Below are positions 37,761 to 46,867 of a stretch of 64,000 nt of DNA, in pieces; the first letter of the stretch is position 1, and every line of letters starts with the position of its first letter. The notes beneath the pieces are model-generated. The model was not told where the DNA came from and did not search any database. It saw nothing but the letters and a program-made list of their open reading frames with translations. The DNA comes from CAYVQF01 sp964454015 (GTDB lineage Bacteria; Myxococcota_A; Bradymonadia; UBA4248), in assembly GCA_964454015.1 (NCBI GenBank), contig CAYVQF010000031.1, forward strand, positions 1 to 64,000, read 5' to 3'. The translations under genes and the position numbers were made by a program.

Positions 37761-38534
37761 ATGATCCTCGATATCGTTTGGTTGGCAGCCCTGGGACTGA
37801 TGATGTGGCTGGGCCACCTCAAGGGCTGTGCGCGACAACTCATCGGCCTCGTGGCCATGGTGGCGGTCTATTTCACGGCCTCGCCCTTGGCGACGGTGGT
37901 GCGCACGGTGGTCTTTGCCCGGGAGGGGATCACCTTCCCTGGCGTAGAGATGGCGAGCTTGGCCATCGCTGGGGTCATCGTCTTCATCATCGTCTACGTG
38001 ATGGGGCGGCTCTTCATCTCCTCCTTGTGCTCGGTCTCCACGCACCTGGAACGGGTCGATCGCGTTTTGGGCGCGGTTTTGGGCACGCTGAAAGGCATCC
38101 TGCTGGTCTACTTGGTGCTCTGTGCCATGGTTTACGCCGAGACGCCCCTGACCACGGCGCTGCCCGCCCTGGGGCAGCAGTTGAGTCAGAGCGGCGGCGT
38201 GGCCGTGGCGCGGCGCTACAACGTCATCACCCATATGCGTTACCCCGAGCTGGGTGATCTGCGCTTGGCCCTCCTGGCCTTCGATGGCCAGGGAGTGGGT
38301 GCTGCAAGCAGCGAGGGCGAGCCGCGAGAGCTGGCCGAAGACGAGACGGTGCAGCGCCTCATGCAGCACCCCGACTTCATCAGCCTGACGCAAGACGAGG
38401 CGATCATTCGAGCGGCCCAGGCTCGTGACACTTCACGCCTGTTGACGGATCCGCGGGTCCTGCGCTTGTTGGCCGACCCCGAGTTCCGCGCCTTGCTGGA
38501 TCGACCCGATGTCCAGCGCCTGATCGCGCCTTGA
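37761..38534 (+). CDS. CvpA-family membrane protein
   Basis: A 257-residue CvpA/colicin V production family protein: four hydrophobic segments in the first 150 residues (ILDIVWLAALGLMMWLGHLKG, LIGLVAMVAVYF, LAIAGVIVFIIVYVMG, LGTLKGILLVYLVLC), with the conserved R-D-x-GxxxGxLKG-type stretch DRVLGAVLGTLKG. A helical cytoplasmic tail of about 90 residues ends in repeated LLxDPR/LLADPE units. GGAG precedes ATG 37761. 79 bases after the kinase. Confidence 0.82.
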   Translation: MILDIVWLAALGLMMWLGHLKGCARQLIGLVAMVAVYFTASPLATVVRTVVFAREGITFPGVEMASLAIAGVIVFIIVYVMGRLFISSLCSVSTHLERVDRVLGAVLGTLKGILLVYLVLCAMVYAETPLTTALPALGQQLSQSGGVAVARRYNVITHMRYPELGDLRLALLAFDGQGVGAASSEGEPRELAEDETVQRLMQHPDFISLTQDEAIIRAAQARDTSRLLTDPRVLRLLADPEFRALLDRPDVQRLIAP

Positions 38535-38579
38535 GGTCGCGTGGAAAGGCGCAGCGGCTTGCGTGCGCGGCCTCGAAGC

Positions 38580-41039
38580 TCACCCCTTGGGGGCGGCCGT
38601 CAGCTTCTGGGCGAGGAAGGCGTCGGCTTCGGGTGCCGACATGGGTCGCGCCAAGAGGAAGCCCTGCCCCCTGGTGCAGCCGAGCTGGCGCAGCGCCGTG
38701 AGCTGTGCCTGGGTCTCGATGCCCTCGGCGATGACATCCATGCCGAGATTGCGCGCCATGTTGACCACCGTCTTGACCAGGACGAAGGCGTCAGCGTCTT
38801 CCCCCATTTTGGCCACGAAGGATTGGTCGACTTTGACCGTGTCGATGGGATAGCGGCGCAGGTAACTCATGGAGGCGTAGCCCGTGCCGAAGTCGTCGAT
38901 GCTGATGCGGACTCCCTGCGCCTTGAGCTGAGCGAGCATGGCGTCAGCGTACTCGGCATGGTCCATGATGACGGACTCGGTGATCTCCAGCCGCAGCAGC
39001 CCGGGATCGAGTCCGTGTTCGCGCAACAGCATGTCGATGCGGTTGGGGAGGTCGAGCTGGAGAAACTGCACCCCTGAGAGGTTGACCGACATGCTGAGGC
39101 TGTGCTTGGTGCCGAATTGGCGCTGCCACAGGCGCACTTGGCGCAGGGCGGCGCGGAGCACCCACAGGCCGATGTCGTTGATGAGGCCCGTATCTTCGGC
39201 GATGCGGATGAACTCTGGCGGTGAGACGAAGCCGCGCTCGGGGTGTAACCAGCGCAAGAGGGCCTCGAAACCGACGGGTTGTAGGCTGTCGAGGTCGCAG
39301 ATGGGTTGGAAGTAGACAGAGAATTGTCCGGCGTCCATGGCCTTGCGCAGATCCGTCTCGAGCTCGAGCAGGCGCACGACCCGCAGGCGCATGGAGCTGT
39401 CGAAGACGGCCGCGCGCGAGCGGCCCTGGGCTTTGGCGTGATACATGGCGGTGTCGGCGTCGCGCAGGATGTCATCGGGCTCCTGGAGATCCTTCCTCCC
39501 CATGGCGATACCGATGCTGCTGGTGGTGAAGACTTCACGGCCCTGAACGATGAAGGGTTCGGCCAGGGCGGTGAGGATGCGGGTGGCCAAGGCGACGGCC
39601 TCGCGGGCTTGGCTGACCCCCTCGAGGAGGACGGCGAACTCGTCTCCCCCCAGCCGGGCGAGGAGGTCCGAGGGGCGCAGGCAGGTCTGCAGGCGGGCCG
39701 TGATGCCGCGCAGCAGTTCGTCGCCTGCCAAGTGTCCCATGCTGTCATTGATGATCTTGAAGCGGTCCAGGTCCATGAAGAAGACCGCGAAGGCGCTTTG
39801 TTTCTGCTGGCGGCTGAGGCTCATGGCCATTTTCAGCCGCGAGATGAACTGGGCGCGGTTGGGCAGGCCCGTCAGGGGATCTTTGGTGGCTTCGTTGTGC
39901 AGGTGTTGCTCGATGCGTTTGCGCTCCGAGATGTCCGTCTGGTAGCCCACCAGGCGCAGGGGTTGGCCTTGGTCATCGCGGACCACGAGGCCGCGGGTGA
40001 GCATCCAGCGCTCGGAGCCATCCTTGTGCATCATCCGGTGTTCGAGCTCGAAATGGGCCTCTTTGCCGGCGAGGTGTCTGGCCCAGGTATCGATGAAGTG
40101 GCGGCGGTCGTCGGGATGGAGGAGGGCGGCCCAGTCGTCGCCGCGGTCACTGAGTTCATCTTGTCGGTAGCCCAAGAGGGCTCGCCAGTGGGGCGAGAAG
40201 CGCACTTCTTTGGTGCGCAGGTCGTATTCCCATAGGCCAACGGTGGCCTCGTAGAGGGACTGGAGGTGGCGCTCACTGTCCGAGGCGCCGGGGCTGCTCG
40301 AGAGCTCTCCCACGGGCAAGACCTGGCCGAGGGCGATGTGGTGGGTCAGCGCTCCTTGGTGGTCCTTGATGGGGACGATGGTCTTCATCTCGTGCAGATG
40401 TTCGCCGCTTTTGCGCTTCGAGATCATCTCGGCGCGGAAGGTGTGCCCTTCGAGGATCTTCTGCCACATGGCGTCGAAGTATTCGTTCGAGTGAAGATCC
40501 GCCTTGAGGATGCGCGGCTGTTGGCCGATGACTTCGGCGCGGGTGTAGCCGCTGCGCCGCTCGAAGGCCCGGTTGACGTGGAGGATGTGTCCGTCTTTGT
40601 CGGTGATGATCAGGGTGTCATCGACGTGATCGAGGGCCTGGGCCATGACCCGCAGCAAAGACTCGGCTTCTTGACGTCGGGTGAGGTTCTCACAGTAGGC
40701 GACCCACAAGCCGCTCTCGGCGAGGGTGGGGCTAGAGAGCAGGAGCATGCCGATGCTGCGTTCGCCGTGCTGATGCCGGGCTCTCAGGGTCAGGGCCAGC
40801 CAGCGGCTGGTGGCGCTCGGCTTGTGACTTTGCAGCGCGGCGCGCAAGAGGCTGGCGTCGTCCTCCTCGAGGTAGGTCCCCAGGTGGCTGGTGTGAATCT
40901 CGGGTGGTGCCAGTCCCAGGAGCGCGCGCGCAGATTCATTGGCGAAATGCAGCCCAGCGTGCTTGTCCATGAGCAAGATGGCCGTGGGGCTGCGCTCAGC
41001 GATCTCCAGAAAGAGCGCGTTTGGGAGGGGTGACGCCAT
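38580..41039 (-). CDS. PAS-PAS-PAS-GGDEF-EAL c-di-GMP signalling protein
   Basis: An 819-residue cytoplasmic protein with three tandem PAS/PAC sensor units (about 10-110, 125-245 and 255-380; the last with RMMHKDGSERWMLTRG), an intact GGDEF domain (LGGDEF, Phe468) and an intact EAL domain (EALLR from Glu592, then SVNLSGVQFL, LEITES, IDDFGTGYAS, VKVDQSF, AEGIET, GQGFLLARPM). A probable bifunctional or phosphodiesterase enzyme. AAAAGG precedes the ATG at 41039. Confidence 0.93.
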   Translation of the reverse strand: MASPLPNALFLEIAERSPTAILLMDKHAGLHFANESARALLGLAPPEIHTSHLGTYLEEDDASLLRAALQSHKPSATSRWLALTLRARHQHGERSIGMLLLSSPTLAESGLWVAYCENLTRRQEAESLLRVMAQALDHVDDTLIITDKDGHILHVNRAFERRSGYTRAEVIGQQPRILKADLHSNEYFDAMWQKILEGHTFRAEMISKRKSGEHLHEMKTIVPIKDHQGALTHHIALGQVLPVGELSSSPGASDSERHLQSLYEATVGLWEYDLRTKEVRFSPHWRALLGYRQDELSDRGDDWAALLHPDDRRHFIDTWARHLAGKEAHFELEHRMMHKDGSERWMLTRGLVVRDDQGQPLRLVGYQTDISERKRIEQHLHNEATKDPLTGLPNRAQFISRLKMAMSLSRQQKQSAFAVFFMDLDRFKIINDSMGHLAGDELLRGITARLQTCLRPSDLLARLGGDEFAVLLEGVSQAREAVALATRILTALAEPFIVQGREVFTTSSIGIAMGRKDLQEPDDILRDADTAMYHAKAQGRSRAAVFDSSMRLRVVRLLELETDLRKAMDAGQFSVYFQPICDLDSLQPVGFEALLRWLHPERGFVSPPEFIRIAEDTGLINDIGLWVLRAALRQVRLWQRQFGTKHSLSMSVNLSGVQFLQLDLPNRIDMLLREHGLDPGLLRLEITESVIMDHAEYADAMLAQLKAQGVRISIDDFGTGYASMSYLRRYPIDTVKVDQSFVAKMGEDADAFVLVKTVVNMARNLGMDVIAEGIETQAQLTALRQLGCTRGQGFLLARPMSAPEADAFLAQKLTAAPKG

Positions 41040-41124
41040 GAAAACCTTTTGCCGTGCGCGACGTCCGTTGAGCCACAACACCACGATCTAAGGCTCGCCC
41101 TGGCCTCGGTGCAAGCCCTTTGTC

Positions 41125-42066
41125 TCAAGCCTCGTGCTTTTCCTCTTCGGGGTAGGGCAGCGCCAATTCACGCTCCACCTCTCCCATGGCGCGCAGGATC
41201 TCCAGGTGAGCGCTCAGCGCGCGCGTGGCCGGCTCCCCTGCCGTGGCCACATGCAGCAGGACATCGTCAGCGGCAGCCATCAGGGTGTCCACCTGCGTTG
41301 TGAAGGCGCGCATCGCTGTGGCCGCGCCGCCGGTGAGGGTGGACGCATCTTGGGCCGGGCCGTTGCGCGCCACGAGGGCGCTCAAGGCGCCAGCGCGCTG
41401 GAGGAGCGCCGTGTAGGCGCCATCCATCTCTTCCCACACCGAGTGCAGCATGGGATCTGCCGTGTGGGCCATGAAGGGGCGGAGCACGTCCAGGCGGTCC
41501 TGGAGGGCGTCGAGGCGCTCAGCCACCGGTGCGGCCAAGGCGTCGGGCAAGGCGAGCACGGCGGCGACACAGGGTGGGCTACAGCGCAGGGCCGCGACCT
41601 CGCGCCGCTGTTTGACGCGGGCCAGAGGGAGCAAGAGCCAGAACAGGAGCATGGCCCCGGCGCCCAAGGAGCCGACCACCTCGAAGGGTGCGAAGTAGCG
41701 GCTCAGGGTCAGGGTCAAGATCACCATGGTGCAGGGCCAGGCCAGGGATGTGGCGTGCTTCTTTCCGACCACGCCCTCGGCGGCGCTGGTGATGATGGCC
41801 GAGGCCGCCAGGCTCCCGAGCCACACCAGCGAGCCGACGAGGATGCCCCCCATGGGCCCCAGCCAATCATGGGTCCAGGCGGTGGCAGTATAGGCGACGC
41901 CCGTGAGCCCTGCCGCCAGGTTGGCGGCCTTGGTGCCCGCCTTGGCCGGGGAGGTGCGCTTGGCGACCTCGGTGCGAAAGCGCTGCAGCGCGTTGGATTT
42001 AGCGCGGCCCTTGGCGGGGAGTGTGGGGGCTGGGGGGGGAGACGGGGCGTCTGGTGGTGCTTTCAT
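41125..42066 (-). CDS. membrane protein coupled to RecG-type ATPase-domain gene
   Basis: A 313-residue protein: a basic Pro/Ala-rich N-terminus, four hydrophobic segments in the middle (about 55-165), then a long helical C-terminal region typical of a coiled coil. No family recognised. Its ATG shares one base with the stop of the preceding gene (TGATG), so translation is probably coupled and the two products may act together. Confidence 0.72.
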   Translation of the reverse strand: MKAPPDAPSPPPAPTLPAKGRAKSNALQRFRTEVAKRTSPAKAGTKAANLAAGLTGVAYTATAWTHDWLGPMGGILVGSLVWLGSLAASAIITSAAEGVVGKKHATSLAWPCTMVILTLTLSRYFAPFEVVGSLGAGAMLLFWLLLPLARVKQRREVAALRCSPPCVAAVLALPDALAAPVAERLDALQDRLDVLRPFMAHTADPMLHSVWEEMDGAYTALLQRAGALSALVARNGPAQDASTLTGGAATAMRAFTTQVDTLMAAADDVLLHVATAGEPATRALSAHLEILRAMGEVERELALPYPEEEKHEA

Positions 42067-42857
42067 CAACTGAGTTGCTGCGGGTTGTCGCCGGGGTGGC
42101 GAGTGGCTGAGGGGAGACTAACCAGGACATCGTTAGCGCCGACGCTGAGCTCCACCGGGAGAGAGGTGAAGCGGGCGCAGGCGTTCTTCAGGAGGACCAT
42201 GCCGCGGCCGAGCTGTTCGCCCAGGCCAAGGACCCTGGCGGCGGTGGCGATCATGACGTTGGGGGGCAGGGAGAGGCCGCCCGCCTGGGTCAGCTCCTCC
42301 AGGGAAGTGTTGCCGAGGTGGGCGCCGCCGGGGCTCCACACTTCGATGCGGTCGTCGAAGACGCGCACGGTGACGCGGCCGCTCAGGCGCAGATCCCGAT
42401 GGATGAGGGCGTTGAGCAATACCTCACGCAGGGCCAGCCGCGCGTACTCAGCGCCGATGTCGGCCTGGGGCTCGTTTCCCAAGCGGCAGAGGCCTTCGAG
42501 TGCTTCCATGGCCTGGTCCACCAGGTGCGGGAGCGGTCCTTCGAGATCGATGCGCTGCGCCACGGGGCAGGCCAGGCTCAGCCCGTTGAGGCGGACCACG
42601 GCCAGGCCCCATTGGGGAAAGAAGAGCTGTGGCTGATGGCCAAAGAGGCAGAGGCCGGTGACGGTGGCCTGGTAGGTCGTGCCGCTGCGGGCCAGGATGC
42701 CGACGCGCACGGCCGCCTCTTCGAGACTCCCCTGGCGCAGGAGGCGCTCGGCGCGCAGGTGGATGAAGGCGCGCACGGCGTCCATGTCGAGATCGTCCGG
42801 GAGGCTGCCAGGGACGCTGCTGCGCTCGAAGAGGGCGTTGGGGACACCGAGGGCCAT
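42066..42857 (-). CDS. RecG/AlbA-associated HATPase_c_4 domain protein
   Basis: A 263-residue cytoplasmic protein. The core is the GHKL-like ATPase domain found at the C-terminus of 'ATP-dependent DNA helicase RecG-like' and Schlafen/AlbA_2 regulators: ALREVLLNALIHRDL (N-box, Asn149), VRVFDDRIEVWSPGG (G1-type box), LGRGM. The usual N-terminal AlbA_2 domain is missing; instead a short helical region and a GLCLFGHQPQLFFP segment precede it. Often regulatory rather than helicase. Overlaps the downstream membrane gene by one base. Confidence 0.78.
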   Translation of the reverse strand: MALGVPNALFERSSVPGSLPDDLDMDAVRAFIHLRAERLLRQGSLEEAAVRVGILARSGTTYQATVTGLCLFGHQPQLFFPQWGLAVVRLNGLSLACPVAQRIDLEGPLPHLVDQAMEALEGLCRLGNEPQADIGAEYARLALREVLLNALIHRDLRLSGRVTVRVFDDRIEVWSPGGAHLGNTSLEELTQAGGLSLPPNVMIATAARVLGLGEQLGRGMVLLKNACARFTSLPVELSVGANDVLVSLPSATRHPGDNPQQLS

Positions 42858-42878
42858 GCTTGCTCCATTGACGCGAGG

Positions 42879-43856
42879 TCAGGAAGGGAGGGTCTCTTCG
42901 TTGCGATCCGTGGCCGGTGGCGGGGTGGGGGTGAGCTCAGAGAGGGCCTGGCGCAGCTCCTCTGTCACGGAGAGGTCAAAGGCGCCAGCGGCCCTCTCGA
43001 GTTGATCGACCGTGCGCGCCCCCAAGATGGGGGCGGTCACGGCCGGATGGGTGGCGCTCCAGGCGATGGCCAGGGCCACCGGGTCGATGGCGCGCGCCGT
43101 GGCGAAAGCGACGAAGCGCTGGACGGCCTCGGCGTAAGCGTCGACGCCATAGCGCTGGCGATAGCGGGGCTTGACGGCGATGCGTCCTGTGGTGTCGGTG
43201 CCAGCCAGGTACTTCCCGGTGAGCATGCCCGCCGCCAAGGGCGAGTAGGTGAGCACGCCGAGGCCTTCGGATTGGGCCATGGGCAAGAGCTCCACCTCGG
43301 CCTGGCGTTTGAGGAGGTTGTACATGGGCTGGATGACCGTGATGGCTGGGGAGAGGCGCAAGTGGCTCTGGATGGCCAGGGCCTTGACCACTTGCCAGGC
43401 GGCGAAGTTGCTGAGGCCGAGGTAGCGCACTTTGCCCGCCCGGACCAGGTCGTCGAGGGTCACCAGGCTCTCTTCCAATGGGGTGTGGGGATCGAAGCGG
43501 TGCAGGTAAAAAATGTCCACGTAGTCCGTGTTCAGGCGGCGCAGGGAGGCGTCGAGGGCGTGGAGGAGGTGGTGGCGGGAGGCGCCGCGGGCGTTGGGAT
43601 CGGCGTGGGTGGGGAAGTAGGCCTTGGTGGTGACGATGAGCGCTTGTCGATCGCCCTGGATGAGGCGGCCCAGGATGCGCTCGGACTCACCGTTGGCGTA
43701 GAGATCGGCGCAGTCGAAGTGGTTGACGCCGAGGTCGCGGGCGCGGGCGAAGAGCTGGCGAGAGGTGGCCTCGTCGGCGCCATCGGCGAAGGTCATGGTG
43801 CCGAGCACCCATTCAGAGGTCCACAGGCCAGAGCGTCCCAGTGTTTTGTAGCGCAT
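42879..43856 (-). CDS. aldo/keto reductase
   Basis: A 325-residue NADPH-dependent oxidoreductase of the AKR superfamily (Tas/YajO-like subgroup). Catalytic tetrad Asp48, Tyr53, Lys78 and His119 is present (HFDCADLYANGESER, TTKAYF, YLHRFDPHTP). Later motifs are KVRYLGLSNFAAWQ, YSPLAAGMLTGKYL and PILGARTVDQLE for cofactor binding. The start at MRYKTLG matches the family N-terminus; the longer upstream frame is Arg/Pro-rich. Confidence 0.93.
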   Translation of the reverse strand: MRYKTLGRSGLWTSEWVLGTMTFADGADEATSRQLFARARDLGVNHFDCADLYANGESERILGRLIQGDRQALIVTTKAYFPTHADPNARGASRHHLLHALDASLRRLNTDYVDIFYLHRFDPHTPLEESLVTLDDLVRAGKVRYLGLSNFAAWQVVKALAIQSHLRLSPAITVIQPMYNLLKRQAEVELLPMAQSEGLGVLTYSPLAAGMLTGKYLAGTDTTGRIAVKPRYRQRYGVDAYAEAVQRFVAFATARAIDPVALAIAWSATHPAVTAPILGARTVDQLERAAGAFDLSVTEELRQALSELTPTPPPATDRNEETLPS

Positions 43857-44169
43857 GTCGAGATCGGGGGGGGGAGGGGGGAGAGGCGTGGGCGGCACGC
43901 GGCGCTGCTGTCGCCATGGCGTGGCCCTCTTCGTGACAGCATTATGGTCCTCGTGGGGCTTTTGTCGACGGTTGCGCCGCTTCGGGCCGGTGGTGACGCT
44001 TGGTGTAGCTTCTGGCGAAGAAGGCGCTGTGCAGACGTGGGTGGATCCAGAAGGCGAAGCGTTGCGCGAGATGTGCGCGCTGGCGAAGATGGACATGGGC
44101 TTCGGTTATTGGCTAGCTTAGGGGCGATGCAGCCATGGCCAGGGTGAGACGGCCAGGCGAGGGAGCGGC
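43857..44169. other. 313-base divergent intergenic region
   Basis: Space between the aldo/keto reductase and helicase genes. It holds a good leftward promoter (43941-43968) and a G-rich run at 43867-43882. No gene is supported here. The helicase probably has its own rightward promoter, which I could not pick out. Confidence 0.35.
43941..43968 (-). promoter_or_regulatory. sigma-70-type promoter for aldo/keto reductase
   Basis: On the minus strand TCGACA (43968-43963), 16-base spacer, CATAAT (43946-43941). Each hexamer is one base off consensus. It lies 85 bases upstream of the start codon. Confidence 0.5.
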
Positions 44170-46314
44170 ATGGAAGAGCCCGAATTGGAACGTTTGCGAC
44201 GCATGGTGGCCCAGGGAGACGCAGCGGCGGCGCAGTTGCTGTTGGCAGAGGGGCGGCGGCGCGGTGATGCGGCGTTGGTAGCGGCGGCGGACGTCGTCTT
44301 GGGGGCGGTGCGGCGGGCGCCGCGGCAGTACAATCTCAAGGTGGCGCCTGGGCGGGCGCGGGAGGACATCACGGCGGAGCTGAACGGGCAGCAGCGGGCG
44401 GTGGTGCAGGCTGGCACGGGGCCGATGCTGGTGATTGCAGGGGCGGGCAGTGGCAAGACGCGCAGCTTGACGCACCGCGTGGCTTACCTCATCGAGCGCG
44501 GTGTGGCGGCGTCGCGGATTTTGCTGTTGACCTTTACCAACAAGGCGGCCAAGGAGATGCTGCGGCGGACGGCGGAGTTGTTGTCGCTGCCCGTGACCCA
44601 GGTGTGGGGGGGGACCTTCCACCACGTGGGGCATCGAATTTTGCGCAAGCATGCGGAATGCTTGGGTTATCCGCCGACCTTCTCCATCATGGATGGGGAG
44701 GATGTGAAGACGCTGGTGGGGGTGTGCGCGGCCGAGCTCAAGGTGCAGGAGCGGCACGAGCGCTTTCCCATCGGCGATGTCCATGGTCTGTGGTCGAAGG
44801 CGATCAACACGGGGCAGAGCCTGGAGGAGGTGATCGCCGCCGACAGACCTGGGCTGATGCGTGACTTGGAGAAGATCAGCGCGCTGGGGCAGCACTATCA
44901 GGCGCGCAAGCGCAGCATGGGTTTGATGGACTACGACGACTTGCTGGTGGGTTGGCGCGAGCTCTTCCGCGAGCATCCGGACATCCACCGCCTCTACGCG
45001 GAGCGCTTCGAGCACGTCCTGGTCGATGAGTATCAGGACACCAACCACTTGCAGGCCCAGTTGGTGGAGCTGTGCAGCGCCCACCACCGCAATCTGATGG
45101 TGGTGGGGGACGACGCCCAGAGCATTTATGGTTTTCGCGGTGCCTGCTTCGAGAATATCATCGCCTTTCCCCAGCGGGTGCCTGAGACCAAGGTTTATTT
45201 TTTGGAGACCAATTATCGGTCGACGCCGCAGATCTTGGCTTTGGCCAACGCTTCGATTCGGCACAACACCCAGCGTTTCGACAAGGTCTTGCAGCCCGTG
45301 CGGGGTGATGGGCACTTGCCGGCGCTGGTGCCGTTGCGGGACGCCGTGGAGCAGGCCCACTTCGTGGCGGCGCGGGTGTTGGAGTTGAACGAGAGCGGGA
45401 TCCCTCTGCGGAACATGGCCGTGCTCTATCGGGCTCACTATCAGTCCATGGAGATCCAGGCGGAGCTGACTCGGGCGCGCATCCCCTTTGAAGTGCGCTC
45501 GGGGCTGCGCTTCTTCGAGCTGGCCCATGTCAAGGATGTCTTGGCTTACTTGCGCTTGGCCCATAATCCTCTGGATGAGCTGAGCTTCATGCGGGTGGTC
45601 AAGCTCTGTGATGGCGTGGGCGACAAGAGTGCGGCCAAGCTGTGGCAGGCGGTGGCCCAAGGCGCGGACCCCATGGCTGCGTTGCGTGCCGAGGAGACGC
45701 GGGGCTTGCTGCCGGTGCGGGCCCGGGCCAGCTTCGATGGCTTCTTGCAGATGCTGCACGCCCTGCGTCCCGAGCAGTGGCACATGCCCGGCGAGATGAT
45801 TGGGGGGATTTTGGATGGCGACTACGCACACCACGTGCGCAGCGCCTATCGCAACGCCGAGCATCGTCTGGCGGACATCGAGCAGTTGTCGCGCTATGCG
45901 GCGCGTTTCGAGTCGCTCGAGGGATTTTTGGCGGACATCGCGTTGGTGGCGGGCCTGAGCGGCGAGGACATCGCCGATGGTGGGCAACGGGATGATGCCT
46001 TGGTGCTGTCGAGTGTACACCAGGCCAAAGGGTTGGAGTGGCAGGTGGTCTTTTTGACCTCCCTGTGGGAGGGGGGCTTCCCGGTGGCCAACAGCCTGCA
46101 GCACCCAGAGGCCATGGAGGAAGAGCGGCGTCTCTTCCACGTGGCCGTGACCCGCGCCAAAGACGAGCTCTACCTGACCTTGCCGATGAGCCGCACCGAT
46201 CGCGAGGGTTGGCAGCGGGTGCTGCGCCCGAGCCCCTTCATCCAGGAGCTGGAGGACGCGCCCGGTCACTCCTCGTTGTGGGAACTGTGGAGCGTGGCGT
46301 CCGAGACGGTGTGA
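44170..46314 (+). CDS. UvrD/Rep-family ATP-dependent DNA helicase
   Basis: A 714-residue superfamily 1A 3'-5' helicase. Motif Q/Ia region LNGQQRAVVQ, Walker A GAGSGKT (Lys96), LTFTNKAAKEM, motif II VDEYQDTNHLQ, motif III VGDDAQSIYGFRGA, motif IV NYRSTPQIL, motif V SSVHQAKGLEWQVVFL, motif VI FHVAVTRAKDELYL. It has a 60-residue helical N-terminal extension and ends soon after motif VI, lacking the C-terminal domain of UvrD/PcrA. Role: DNA repair or fork processing. GGGAGCGGC precedes the ATG. Confidence 0.95.
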   Translation: MEEPELERLRRMVAQGDAAAAQLLLAEGRRRGDAALVAAADVVLGAVRRAPRQYNLKVAPGRAREDITAELNGQQRAVVQAGTGPMLVIAGAGSGKTRSLTHRVAYLIERGVAASRILLLTFTNKAAKEMLRRTAELLSLPVTQVWGGTFHHVGHRILRKHAECLGYPPTFSIMDGEDVKTLVGVCAAELKVQERHERFPIGDVHGLWSKAINTGQSLEEVIAADRPGLMRDLEKISALGQHYQARKRSMGLMDYDDLLVGWRELFREHPDIHRLYAERFEHVLVDEYQDTNHLQAQLVELCSAHHRNLMVVGDDAQSIYGFRGACFENIIAFPQRVPETKVYFLETNYRSTPQILALANASIRHNTQRFDKVLQPVRGDGHLPALVPLRDAVEQAHFVAARVLELNESGIPLRNMAVLYRAHYQSMEIQAELTRARIPFEVRSGLRFFELAHVKDVLAYLRLAHNPLDELSFMRVVKLCDGVGDKSAAKLWQAVAQGADPMAALRAEETRGLLPVRARASFDGFLQMLHALRPEQWHMPGEMIGGILDGDYAHHVRSAYRNAEHRLADIEQLSRYAARFESLEGFLADIALVAGLSGEDIADGGQRDDALVLSSVHQAKGLEWQVVFLTSLWEGGFPVANSLQHPEAMEEERRLFHVAVTRAKDELYLTLPMSRTDREGWQRVLRPSPFIQELEDAPGHSSLWELWSVASETV

Positions 46315-46318
46315 GGAC

Positions 46319-46657
46319 TCAGGCGGGCTGGGTGGCGCCGATGAAGCCCTCGATCATGGCTTGATGGCGGCGGCTGATTTGGGTGAAGGCGATGCAGAGG
46401 CGTCGCCCTTCCTGGCGCACGGCTTTGCCCTGGGCCAAGAGCACCTCGGGTGAGGTGGGGAGCTGAAACTCGAGGATGACCGGGGCGTCGCCTTGGCGCA
46501 GCGGTCCGCCGATGGGCTCGAAGGCGATGGCGTGCGGGCTCAGGTCGATGCCTTGGCAGACCGTGGCGATGCCCTGCTCGACTTTGTTGAAGAGGACCGA
46601 GAAGGGAACGCGGCGATGGTTCCGGCGATTGTTGGCGTTGGCAGTCCCTGCATCCAT
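46319..46657 (-). CDS. PilZ-like domain protein
   Basis: A 112-residue single-domain protein. The N-terminal RRNHRRVPF and the later DLSPHAIAFEP correspond to the RxxxR and D/NxSxxG c-di-GMP-binding motifs of PilZ, with the Gly replaced by Ala. A strand such as LEFQLP follows. It could be a c-di-GMP receptor responding to the GGDEF-EAL proteins in this region; binding is uncertain because of the altered motif. Convergent with the helicase, five bases apart. Confidence 0.75.
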   Translation of the reverse strand: MDAGTANANNRRNHRRVPFSVLFNKVEQGIATVCQGIDLSPHAIAFEPIGGPLRQGDAPVILEFQLPTSPEVLLAQGKAVRQEGRRLCIAFTQISRRHQAMIEGFIGATQPA

Positions 46658-46867
46658 GCTGGTAGGCTCCCTGGCTGTGTGGCGGCGCGGGCAGGTGCGC
46701 TGACCACCGTCCTGGTGGCGGCGTGCACCTGGTTGAAGTGCTAGCCCTGAAAACGAGAGATAGCACGGGGCCAGGGAGGGGGCAAAATTGGCAGCCTTGG
46801 GCCCGGTTCTGCCCTGCGAGGGTGGAGGTGCTGAGGGCGATATTCGTTAGATGTGATAAGCTCTTGT

